A stretch of DNA of 9,212 nt from Synergistales bacterium. Its GTDB lineage: Bacteria; Synergistota; Synergistia; Synergistales; Aminobacteriaceae. This document shows positions 1 through 6,500 of the stretch, in pieces. The notes beneath the pieces are model-generated. The model ran no database searches and was not told the origin of the DNA. It saw nothing but the letters and a program-made list of their open reading frames with translations. The first letter of the stretch is position 1; each line of letters begins with the position of its first letter. The position numbers were made by a program, and so were the translations under genes. The stretch spans positions 1 to 9,212 of the forward strand of contig BNVH01000103.1 of assembly GCA_025997955.1 (NCBI GenBank), in the 5' to 3' direction.

Positions 1-129
1 TCAGCCGAAAGCAGCGTGGACATACGCAGTAAATGCATAGACGCGGGCATAACAGACTACCTCCCCAAACCCGTTGATATGAACGCCTTGTTTGCGATGA
101 TCGCTAATGTAAGATGCAGGGGAATGTAA
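1..129 (+). CDS. C-terminal end of a response-regulator receiver domain (partial)
   Basis: Frame 1 is open from the first base to a TAA at 127-129 and gives 42 residues, including DAGITDYLPKPVDMNALFAMI-type sequence (shown in part: DYLPKPVDMNALF). The Lys-Pro pair (codons 23-24) after a hydrophobic strand is the conserved 'KP' of CheY-like receiver domains. This Lys contacts the phosphorylated Asp, and the following stretch fits helix alpha-5. The phospho-acceptor Asp lies outside the window. The protein stops about 18 residues after the KP, so the receiver is at the very C-terminus. It is therefore either a stand-alone CheY-like protein or the tail of a hybrid histidine kinase, not a regulator with a C-terminal DNA-binding domain. 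Which of the two cannot be decided here. Confidence 0.8.
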   Translation, partial: SAESSVDIRSKCIDAGITDYLPKPVDMNALFAMIANVRCRGM

Positions 130-247
130 CCTAAAATCCCAGGAAAGTTATACCAACTAAAGAGAACCCATGCCGCTATTTTTTCGCCCTCGCGACAATA
201 TTCTGTATATATCCATGTCGCAATTATCATTATCCTACCCCTACTAT

Positions 248-279
248 TTGATTTTGTGTTAAACTACCGCTGTAATAAT
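248..279 (+). promoter_or_regulatory. Candidate sigma70-type promoter upstream of the 340-1476 gene
   Basis: The 210-base gap 130-339 becomes AT-rich towards its right end. TTGATT (248-253) lies 17 bases before TGTAAT (271-276). Alternatively, AATAAT (274-279) with TG at 271-272 forms an extended -10. Either would start transcription at about 283-286, some 55 bases before the SD-preceded ATG at 340. No hairpin terminator for the upstream receiver gene was seen in the gap. Assignment is by eye only. Confidence 0.4.
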
Positions 280-339
280 TGAAATTTTGTATTTGGGCTT
301 CATGTTCGAGAAAAGATTGAATTTCGGGAGGTTGCCGCT

Positions 340-1476
340 ATGGACGATAAGGGGGAGGTTGTAAGCTCATTTGATGTGGACGAGGCTCTTGCCTTGCAGA
401 TATGGACAAAAGGCATGTCTCCGCGTCTTATCGTTTTTAATAAAACTCAAAACGCCAGAAAAATGATACGTCTCAGCTGGCTTGAAAAACTTGATCGAAA
501 GTTGTCAATCAAAGGCGCGAAGCGAGGAGAGAGCGTAGAATATTCCCTCTACGAACTTTTGCCGACTTTGCGGCGTCTCTTGTCTGAGTACGCCGTCGTC
601 GCGGCTTTCAAGCCCCGCCTCTGGAAGTTCACGGGTATGCTTGAAAAGATGTTGCACGTGCCGGTTATAGTGACCGCCAAGGGAGAATTGGAGTTGCTCT
701 CGGAGGACAAAAGATCGAGCCTCTGGATAGCTGACATGACGGGCGAAAAAAGGGGCGAGGGGTCGTTTAGGCCGTTCTTCCCGCTACACGAAAATTACGC
801 GCCGCTTTTCACCGATGGCGGCATTCCCATAACCGAAAACAAAAGAGGGCCGGAAGACCTCTTCAAGACGGGCGTGATACGCAAGCTAGCGAACCTCTCG
901 CCGACGCGCTGGTATCAACCCATTCAGCTGATGGCCGCCGGTATGCTGCTCGGGTTCTCTTTCTGCGAGGAAGATGGAGAGGACTTTGTCGACGAAATTT
1001 GGCGCGAGCCCGCGCCGCCCGCGCGCTTTGTCCTCAATCTGGGAGACCTCCGAATGAAGAAACTTGATCGCAAATTCATAGCTTACGCCCGCCACTTCGA
1101 CTCTCTCCCATCTATTGAGCTCAGATTCTCGCCTGACAGCGACAAGGAGCTCGGAGACGCCGGATACGCCAGGAAGCGCCGCGTTAATTTTGGCTCGGGC
1201 GTCTTTGGCGATGTCGGATATTCCGTCACGTTTTTTGAACACGAAGACGGCTTGATGGCCGTCGGCTGCAAGCCGAAGGCCGCCACGCTCAGGCACAGGG
1301 GCGAGCTTATTTACGCTTTCCCTTTGTCCGTTTACGAAAAAGCCCTAAAAGACGACTCTCCCGGCGGGACGAGCGACGACTTTTTTACGATAGAGCAGTT
1401 GGCCGGAGCCAAGAGCTTCGAGATATGGAGGCAAAACCTGATTCCCTATCTTTCACCTATATTGGGGTTTTCATAG
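340..1476 (+). CDS. Unrecognised 378-residue protein
   Basis: I do not recognise this family. The ATG at 340 is preceded by CGGGAGG (325-331) at normal spacing and the frame runs to TAG at 1474-1476. The product has no evident signal peptide and no convincing membrane span (residues about 196-208 are only mildly hydrophobic), so it is probably cytoplasmic. It is mixed alpha/beta-looking and rich in charged residues. It has a basic N-terminal third (about 35-105), a Pro/Gly-rich middle (about 140-190) and several aromatic residues near the end. The phrase KLDRK occurs twice (about 50-54 and 241-245), possibly by chance. It lies 30 bases before the Sel1-repeat gene on the same strand with no terminator between, so it is likely the first gene of that transcription unit. 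A role tied to the exported repeat proteins is inferred only from position. Confidence 0.8.
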   Translation: MDDKGEVVSSFDVDEALALQIWTKGMSPRLIVFNKTQNARKMIRLSWLEKLDRKLSIKGAKRGESVEYSLYELLPTLRRLLSEYAVVAAFKPRLWKFTGMLEKMLHVPVIVTAKGELELLSEDKRSSLWIADMTGEKRGEGSFRPFFPLHENYAPLFTDGGIPITENKRGPEDLFKTGVIRKLANLSPTRWYQPIQLMAAGMLLGFSFCEEDGEDFVDEIWREPAPPARFVLNLGDLRMKKLDRKFIAYARHFDSLPSIELRFSPDSDKELGDAGYARKRRVNFGSGVFGDVGYSVTFFEHEDGLMAVGCKPKAATLRHRGELIYAFPLSVYEKALKDDSPGGTSDDFFTIEQLAGAKSFEIWRQNLIPYLSPILGFS

Positions 1477-1506
1477 TCTTTTACATTGAAAGGACGGAGA
1501 TTATAA

Positions 1507-2793
1507 ATGAAGCGCAATTCATGGTTGGTGGCGTTGTTTGTCTTGGCGACACTGGCTGTTCCGGCGTTTGCCTCTAATTTCGACAACACGAAATTGTCCG
1601 CCGAACAGGGTGCCCCGATGCCGCAGTTCATGCTGGCCCGAATGTACGAGACCGGCGACGGCACGGATAAAAATCTCGCGGAGGCCGTCAAATGGTACGA
1701 GAAGGCCGCCGCGCAGGGCAACACCATGGCGCAAAACAGGTTAGGCGAAATGTACCGCGACGGATTTGGAGTAGCTAAAGATACCCAAAAGGCCGCCGAC
1801 TTGTTCGCGCAAGCCTTGAAGAGAGGGCTTCCCGCCGCGCGCGTCAACTTAGAGGCCTTGAACGCAGGCGTGACTCAGCCGCAAGCTCAGACAGCGCCGC
1901 CCGCCGCGCAGCAAACGCCGGCAGTAACCCAATCGGTTCGGGTTTCGTCCGTAACACCGCAGGCGCAGACGCCCCCTCCCGCCGCATCGTCGCCACAGGT
2001 CACGCAAACCCCAACGCCAACACCTCAGACTGAAGCGGAAAGGCTCTATTCACAGGGAAATAAATTTATGGAGGCGGAAAAATATAGTTTGGCTCTCGAT
2101 TGTTATTCCAAAGCTGCCGAAATGGGATACGGCAGAGCGCAATATCAGCTTGGGCTTATGTACGATACCGGATGGGGCGTCAAAGAAAACAAAAAACAAG
2201 CTAATCATTGGTATAGTTTGGCTTTTTCTTCGTACAACAAACTTGCCAACGCGGGTGACGCCGACGCGCAATATCAGCTTGGATTTATGTACTATACCGG
2301 ACGGGGCGTCAAAGAAAACGAAAAACAAGCTAATCATTGGTATAGTTTGGCTTTTCCTTCGTACAGCAAACTTGCCAACGCGGGTGACGCCGACGCGCAA
2401 TATACACTCAGTATAATGTACGAAAACGGCCTCGGTGTGAAAAAGAACAACGAGCAAGCAGTCTATTGGATACACAAGTCTGCTGACGCTGGGTATATCC
2501 CTGCTCAAACCATGCTCGGTATAAATTACGAGTACGGAAGCTGGGGGCTTCCAGAGGATTTACCAAAGGCTATAGAATATTACAGAGCGGCGGCCAGGCA
2601 GGGAGATAAATTCGCGTTGGATCATTTGGCCGAACTTAAAGTTCCCTTAAACCCCACGCCCCCAACACAACAGACAGCGGCTCAACCATCACCGGCCTCG
2701 CCACCGGCTCCACAGCCTCAACCTCAGCCTCAGCCCCAACAGCAAAGCGGAAGCGATGTTTTCTGGTCGGGGCCGGAGGAGATTTACCAATAA
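1507..2793 (+). CDS. Secreted Sel1-repeat protein with two repeat blocks and a Pro-Gln linker plus conserved tail
   Basis: The ATG at 1507 follows an AGGACGGAG SD site (1491-1499). Residues 1-22 form a Sec signal peptide (MKRN, hydrophobic core, cleavage likely after AFA), so the product is exported. Sel1 repeats (G-x-x-x-A-Q/M...LG-x-MY...G-x-GV...A-x-x-WY-x-KAA) occur at about 35-106. A Pro/Gln/Thr-rich linker (about 121-175) separates them from a second array (about 176-378). The second array contains two nearly identical 43-residue units (211-253 and 254-296), longer than the usual ~36-residue Sel1 unit. A Pro-Gln tract (about 391-411) leads to the tail QQQSGSDVFWSGPEEIYQ. Sel1/TPR-like solenoids generally mediate protein-protein contacts, and no catalytic domain is visible. 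DNA of the second array is visibly more AT-rich than the first half. The tail is shared with the next gene. Confidence 0.93.
   Translation: MKRNSWLVALFVLATLAVPAFASNFDNTKLSAEQGAPMPQFMLARMYETGDGTDKNLAEAVKWYEKAAAQGNTMAQNRLGEMYRDGFGVAKDTQKAADLFAQALKRGLPAARVNLEALNAGVTQPQAQTAPPAAQQTPAVTQSVRVSSVTPQAQTPPPAASSPQVTQTPTPTPQTEAERLYSQGNKFMEAEKYSLALDCYSKAAEMGYGRAQYQLGLMYDTGWGVKENKKQANHWYSLAFSSYNKLANAGDADAQYQLGFMYYTGRGVKENEKQANHWYSLAFPSYSKLANAGDADAQYTLSIMYENGLGVKKNNEQAVYWIHKSADAGYIPAQTMLGINYEYGSWGLPEDLPKAIEYYRAAARQGDKFALDHLAELKVPLNPTPPTQQTAAQPSPASPPAPQPQPQPQPQQQSGSDVFWSGPEEIYQ
2137..2394 (+). repeat. 129-base tandem duplication encoding two 43-residue Sel1 units
   Basis: Copy 1 is 2137-2265 and copy 2 is 2266-2394, both in frame and beginning GCG CAA TAT CAG CTT. 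Codon-by-codon comparison gives seven differences in 129 bases, most of them changing the residue. The unit after 2394 (starting GCG CAA TAT ACA) continues the Sel1 pattern but is clearly diverged and has a different length. Such high DNA identity indicates recent duplication or ongoing homogenisation. The exact 129-base period means copy number can change without breaking the frame. Confidence 0.95.
2716..2793 (+). repeat. Copy 1 of a shared 78-base 3' end module (Pro-Gln tract and tail)
   Basis: This 3' end of the Sel1 gene aligns without gaps to 3810-3887 at the end of the ankyrin gene. I count five differences in 78 bases, and three in the last 60, one of which changes a residue (TGG versus CGG, Trp versus Arg). 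It encodes alternating Pro-Gln, then the 18-residue tail ending SGPEEIYQ and the stop codon. Confidence 0.95.
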
Positions 2794-2843
2794 AGGATTC
2801 ATTCTTCAATAAATTTAAGCGGGTTTGGAGGTATGTATTTACG

Positions 2844-3887
2844 ATGAAAAAGATTATATGTTTAGCGCTCTTGTTGCCGGTTTTTGTGTTGTCGGCGCTT
2901 CCGGCATGGGGCGCCATATCGGACAAAGAGTTCTTCGCCCTGTGCAAGAGGGGAAGCGCGGAGGACATACGAAAGGCCATTCAGGACGGCGCTAACATAG
3001 GAGCGATAGGGGGCTACCGTGTCACTCCGTTGATAGTGGCGGCTGCGCACAACACCGACCCGAGGGTCATCGCAGAGTTAATAAAAGCAGGCGCGGACCC
3101 CAACAAAGAAATAGATTCCATCGGCATAAATGTGCTTACACACGCACTTTTTACGAATCCTAATGTGGAGGTCATAAAGGAATTAGTCAGATGGGGAGCG
3201 ACCATAGATTCAGCGGCCAAATCTGCTCTTGGTAATAGAGAATTAGGAGGTATAGGAGGTACGAAAGAAATAGTGTCTTTTTTTAAAAATATCAAAACAT
3301 GGCAGGAAGCTTCTGAGGTCTGCAAAAAAGGGACTTCCAAAGAAATACACGCGACTCTTTTGTTGAAGCCGGACTTGGCTATGCAGGACAGAGACGGCTG
3401 GACCCTCCTGATGTTCACGGCGGCGTACAACCCAGACCCTCAAGCTATGACCGCTATGCTCAAATCAGGGTCGAACATCGGCGCGAAGAACAACCAGGGT
3501 GAAACAGCTCTGATCTTGGCCTCTTATATGAATAAAAACCCAGAGGTTCTTCAGCGGCTTTTGTGGAGCGACACGAACGTCAATGAGAAAAACGCTTTGG
3601 GCAAAACGGCGCTTACCTTGGCGCGCGAAAATGACCGCCCTAAAGAGATAATTGAATTGCTCGTAAACGCCGGCGCTGAAGGCGTCACCGTCGTAAGCAC
3701 GCCGCCTCCTGTGCAACAGGCTACCGTTCAATCAACGCAAGTCTCGCCTCTCCCCGCCGCACCGCAAGTAAAAACCGAAGTGCCTCAGCCCGCGTCACCT
3801 CAACCTCAACCTCAACCTCAACCTCAACCCCAACAGCAAAGCGGAAGCGATGTTTTCCGGTCGGGGCCGGAGGAGATTTATCAGTAA
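2844..3887 (+). CDS. Secreted ankyrin-repeat protein with the same Pro-Gln linker and tail
   Basis: The ATG at 2844 lies 12 bases after GGAGG (2827-2831). A closer ATG at 2833 is out of frame. MKKIICLALLLPVFVLSALP with a cleavage site near AWG-A (about residue 23) is a Sec signal peptide. No lipobox cysteine is present. Residues about 27-280 hold degenerate ankyrin repeats, seen as G-x-TPLIVAAA, ELIKAGADPN, DGWTLLMFTAA, GETALILAS and GKTALTLARE. Several repeats carry an N-x-(D/N)-P-x-V insert before the second helix. A stretch at about 123-160 is poorly matched and may be a decayed repeat or a spacer between two ankyrin blocks. Residues about 285-330 are Pro/Gln-rich, followed by QQQSGSDVFRSGPEEIYQ. 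Ankyrin solenoids bind partner proteins, and no enzyme domain is seen. The gene lies 50 bases after the Sel1 gene, so it is probably co-transcribed and acts in the same extracytoplasmic place. Confidence 0.92.
   Translation: MKKIICLALLLPVFVLSALPAWGAISDKEFFALCKRGSAEDIRKAIQDGANIGAIGGYRVTPLIVAAAHNTDPRVIAELIKAGADPNKEIDSIGINVLTHALFTNPNVEVIKELVRWGATIDSAAKSALGNRELGGIGGTKEIVSFFKNIKTWQEASEVCKKGTSKEIHATLLLKPDLAMQDRDGWTLLMFTAAYNPDPQAMTAMLKSGSNIGAKNNQGETALILASYMNKNPEVLQRLLWSDTNVNEKNALGKTALTLARENDRPKEIIELLVNAGAEGVTVVSTPPPVQQATVQSTQVSPLPAAPQVKTEVPQPASPQPQPQPQPQPQQQSGSDVFRSGPEEIYQ
3798..3827 (+). repeat. Hexanucleotide microsatellite (CCTCAA)x5
   Basis: There are five perfect CCTCAA units, followed by CCCCAA, encoding the Pro-Gln tract of the ankyrin protein. 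The matching tract in the upstream Sel1 gene (from 2716) is shorter and interrupted by CAG codons. Unit size is a multiple of three, so slippage would alter linker length without changing frame. Confidence 0.9.
3810..3887 (+). repeat. Copy 2 of the shared 78-base 3' end module
   Basis: This is the counterpart of 2716-2793, ending the ankyrin gene. The DNA is near-identical although the domains upstream are unrelated. The following intergenic bases and SD regions of the two genes also look loosely alike (a short AT-rich stretch, then GGAG, then ATGAAA-type starts). The original duplication may therefore have covered the gene junction. Confidence 0.93.
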
Positions 3888-3934
3888 TCCAAGTTGTTTT
3901 TCGATAAACTATACAGGTTAAGGAGTGTGTGTTC

Positions 3935-5188
3935 ATGATGAAACTGAGTATGCGATTGACGGTATTATTCTTGGTTTTTATGTTGTTGGCTGGCACAGCG
4001 CAGGCCGCTGACTTCGCGGCGACGAAAAAAGCCGCTATGAAGGGCGACGCTGCGGCTATGAACGAACTTGGCAAGATGTACATCAGCGGGAAGGGCGTAG
4101 CGCAGGACAACGGCGAGGCCGCCGAGTGGTTTCGGAAGGCCGCGGACAAGGGCAGCGCGGCCGCCATGTGCAACTTGGCGATGATGTATTATCACGGAAA
4201 CGGCGTTTTGAAGGACAGGGCACAGGCGGTCGAATGGTATCGAAAGTCGGCCAACAAGGGAAATCCATTGGCCCTTCACAGTTTGGGGCTTATTTATGTG
4301 CGGGGCGACGGCGTGGCCAAGGACGTGGAGAAGGCCGTATATTGCTTTGAAAAGGCCGCAACTCAAGGGGATCCGCGCGGATTGAACGCTATGGGGATAG
4401 TGTACGAGAGCGGTTTGGGGTCTATTAGGCAAAATTATAAAGAAGCCGCGGCGTTCTATCAGAAGGCAGTCAACAAAGGATACCTTTCCGCTAAAGTGAA
4501 CTTGGGGCGTATGTATCGCGGAGGCCTTGGGGTCGAGCAGGACAAGTCCATGGCGCTCAAATTGTTCGAGTCGGCGGCGAACTCCGGGCACGCCGGCGGA
4601 CAGATACTGGCGGCGCGGCTTTATTTCAACGGCGAGGGCGCGGCGATGAATAAAAGCAAGGCCATAGAGCTGTACGAAAAGGCCGCAGCGCAGCACAACA
4701 GTCTCGCTCAATTTGCGTTGGGTGAAATCTACATGAACGGCGAAGGGGTTCCGCAGAACCTCGACGTGGCCGCGAAATGGATGGCCAAAGCAGCGGGCAG
4801 CGGACACCCGCAGGCACAGCAGATATTGGCCAACGCCAAAGCCTACGCCGCGTCACCGCAGGCTTCTTCCGGAGGCCAAACCTACGCCGCATCGCCGGCA
4901 TCTTACGGGGCGGGCTCGTATACGAATAATAACGAAGAGGCGGATCTCACAGAGACCATCAAGAGATACGCGGGAGCTGCCATCTTGACCGGCGCGGGGC
5001 AAAGGATATCCTCGCAGATGGCGGAGCTTGGTTTCGGCGGAGGCGGCGCAGTCCAGGGAGTGTTTGGTCTGGCGGCAAGCAAAATTCTGAGCGGGGGAGA
5101 AAACGAATTTAAACCCGGAGAAGTGTTTGAGGCCGCTGTGGGGGGTCTCGGCGGGATTGAGGGACTTGCCTCGCTTTTTGGATTCTAA
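3935..5188 (+). CDS. Secreted Sel1-repeat protein with a Gly-rich C-terminal domain
   Basis: The open frame can be extended to GTG 3929. The AAGGAG SD site at 3920-3925 puts GTG only 3 bases away and ATG 3935 nine bases away, so I choose 3935 (417 residues). Residues 1-24 are a signal peptide ending AQA-A. About seven Sel1 repeats fill residues 33-300, with regular LG-x-MY...G-x-GV...A-x-x-WY-x-KAA motifs. A short Ala/Ser/Tyr/Gly linker (about 301-333) repeats YAASP. The last ~80 residues form a separate region rich in Gly, Ala and hydrophobic residues, ending GLASLFGF. It lacks the Pro-Gln tract and SGPEEIYQ tail of its two neighbours. It lies 47 bases after the ankyrin gene, likely in the same unit. 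An exported scaffold or interaction protein is inferred, but the partner is unknown. Confidence 0.92.
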   Translation: MMKLSMRLTVLFLVFMLLAGTAQAADFAATKKAAMKGDAAAMNELGKMYISGKGVAQDNGEAAEWFRKAADKGSAAAMCNLAMMYYHGNGVLKDRAQAVEWYRKSANKGNPLALHSLGLIYVRGDGVAKDVEKAVYCFEKAATQGDPRGLNAMGIVYESGLGSIRQNYKEAAAFYQKAVNKGYLSAKVNLGRMYRGGLGVEQDKSMALKLFESAANSGHAGGQILAARLYFNGEGAAMNKSKAIELYEKAAAQHNSLAQFALGEIYMNGEGVPQNLDVAAKWMAKAAGSGHPQAQQILANAKAYAASPQASSGGQTYAASPASYGAGSYTNNNEEADLTETIKRYAGAAILTGAGQRISSQMAELGFGGGGAVQGVFGLAASKILSGGENEFKPGEVFEAAVGGLGGIEGLASLFGF

Positions 5189-5197
5189 TTTCGGAAA

Positions 5198-5236
5198 ATA
5201 TCAAAAAACCTAACATATAGCGAAGTTTTTTGATAT
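5198..5236. repeat. Perfect 12-base inverted repeat between the two gene blocks
   Basis: ATATCAAAAAAC (5198-5209) is mirrored by GTTTTTTGATAT (5225-5236) around a 15-base spacer. The A6/T6 arms could give a weak terminator in either direction, but there is no GC-rich core and no T run after the stem. The right arm overlaps a consensus extended -10, so a repressor operator is an alternative reading. Confidence 0.75.
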
Positions 5237-5239
5237 AAT
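5231..5239 (+). promoter_or_regulatory. Extended -10 promoter for the flavoprotein-secG-NAPRT genes
   Basis: TGATATAAT matches the extended -10 consensus TGnTATAAT exactly. No good -35 is present 16-18 bases upstream, as is usual for extended -10 promoters. Transcription would start at about 5246, leaving a leader of roughly 109 bases before the GTG at 5355. The first ATG (5246-5248) would sit at or near the transcript 5' end. The hexamer is overlapped by the right arm of the inverted repeat. Confidence 0.6.
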
Positions 5240-5354
5240 ACAAAAATGTCTGTTTTGTCTTATATTTTTTCTTACTTGCGAGCGAGAATATTTGGTTTTG
5301 GATGCTTGGTTTTGTTTGTCTTGAACGATTGGTTTAAAAAGGAGTTGGCAAAAG

Positions 5355-6437
5355 GTGAGCAATGGCAGACCTGTTTTGAAACTGGGAAAACATCAGCCGC
5401 GTTATCCCCTTATTCAAGGAGGGATGGGCGTGGGGATTTCAGGATTCAGACTTGCCGGGAATGTAGCGCGATGCGGGGCGGTGGGGACAGTTGCCAGCGT
5501 AGGGCTCGCTCATAACTCACCTCATTATTCGCAGGAAAAAATGAGTTATTTTGACTCCAACGAAATTGTCATAAAGGAGACCTTGCAAAAAGCCCGCGAG
5601 ATAGCCGGGGTCGATAGTGTTCTGGCGGTTAATTGTATGGTTGCTCTTACGGACTACGACAGAGAAGTCAGAGCGGCGGCTGAGGGTGGCGCTGACGTGA
5701 TAATATCAGGGGCGGGTTTGCCGTTGCGCCTACCCGAGTACACAAAGGATTTTCCCGATGTGGCGTTGGTCCCAATAGTCAGCTCGGCCAAAGCGGCCAG
5801 CCTTATCACGCGCCGTTGGGAGAAGCTCTATGGGCGCAGACCGGACGGTTTCGTGGTCGAGGAGCCCGCTACAGCGGGGGGGCATTTGGGCGCGTCTTCA
5901 ATTGAGCAGGTTTACGATCAGGCTCTTTCTATGTCAGTGGCGCTGCCCGACACCGTGCGTTTTGTGGCGGAGGAGATGAAGAGTGATATTCCGGTCATAG
6001 CGGCGGGCGGAATCTGGGGTCCCGGCGATATGGATCGCATGTTCGAGATGGGCGCTAAGGGCGTTCAGATGGGGACGCGATTTGCCTGTACGGTCGAAGG
6101 CGACGCGTCAGACCGTTTCAAACAGGCTTATATCGACGCCAAAGAAGAAGACGTAGTGCTTATCAACAGTCCTGCCGGGCTTCCCGGACGCGCCATCAAA
6201 AACCCATTCGTAGCCGATTATCTATCCGGTTCAGTCAAAAGCAGCCCATGTTTCGCGAATTGTATGACGCATTGCCGTTACCGCAAGACCCGCGAGACAT
6301 TTTGCATAGCGGGCGGGCTTATCGACGCGTTCAACGGAAAGTGGGATACCGGGCTTTTCTTCTGCGGAAGCAACGTCACCAAAGTAGACCATTTGGCGAC
6401 AGTAAAAGAAATAATGGATGACCTTTTCGGGCGATAA
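5355..6437 (+). CDS. Nitronate monooxygenase / 2-nitropropane dioxygenase family flavoprotein (FabK-like)
   Basis: This is an FMN-dependent TIM-barrel enzyme of the NMO/FabK (COG2070-type) family. Members oxidise alkyl nitronates or act as enoyl-ACP reductases. The GTG start is supported by AAGGAG (about 5339-5344) ten bases upstream and by the family-typical beginning YPLIQGGMGVGISG (17-30). Other landmarks are VVEEPATAGGHLG (167-179), whose His177 matches the catalytic His of nitronate monooxygenases, PVIAAGGIW (213-221), and GAKGVQMGTRF (233-243) for FMN phosphate binding. The C-terminal part has cysteines at 299, 303, 307, 317 and 337 (C-x3-C-x3-C-x9-C). I recall such a cysteine-rich C-terminus from homologues in anaerobes, and its role is not known to me. 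At 360 residues it is longer than FabK. Neighbouring genes give no fatty-acid synthesis context, so the substrate is open. Confidence 0.9.
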   Translation: MSNGRPVLKLGKHQPRYPLIQGGMGVGISGFRLAGNVARCGAVGTVASVGLAHNSPHYSQEKMSYFDSNEIVIKETLQKAREIAGVDSVLAVNCMVALTDYDREVRAAAEGGADVIISGAGLPLRLPEYTKDFPDVALVPIVSSAKAASLITRRWEKLYGRRPDGFVVEEPATAGGHLGASSIEQVYDQALSMSVALPDTVRFVAEEMKSDIPVIAAGGIWGPGDMDRMFEMGAKGVQMGTRFACTVEGDASDRFKQAYIDAKEEDVVLINSPAGLPGRAIKNPFVADYLSGSVKSSPCFANCMTHCRYRKTRETFCIAGGLIDAFNGKWDTGLFFCGSNVTKVDHLATVKEIMDDLFGR

Positions 6438-6500
6438 TCTCTGACTTCAAAATTGACTCAAAAGATTTAACTCAAGAAATTCAGGAGGAATGCATAGTAA

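Noticed and set aside
170..262. 30-codon ORF on the + strand between the receiver gene and the 378-residue gene
   Set aside because: It has no SD site and no protein-like pattern, and it overlaps the promoter-like region. It is most likely chance.
2137..2394. Direct repeats considered as a CRISPR array or mobile-element ends
   Set aside because: The units are adjacent without spacers, in frame and encode Sel1 motifs, so they are a coding duplication.
2050..2508. Antisense frame with internally repeated peptide opposite the tandem duplication
   Set aside because: Its repeats simply mirror the 129-base duplication of the + strand gene, and it has no start signal.
3929..3931. GTG as start of the second Sel1 gene
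   Set aside because: It lies only three bases after the SD site. ATG 3935 has normal spacing and leaves a standard signal peptide.
3965..4807. Long antisense open frame (280 codons) opposite the second Sel1 gene
   Set aside because: The + strand frame has a signal peptide and clear Sel1 repeats. The opposite frame is a by-product of GC-biased codons and repeated motifs.
6453..6458. TTGACT as a -35 box for a separate secG promoter
   Set aside because: No acceptable -10 lies 16-18 bases downstream, and the start would fall on the secG SD site.
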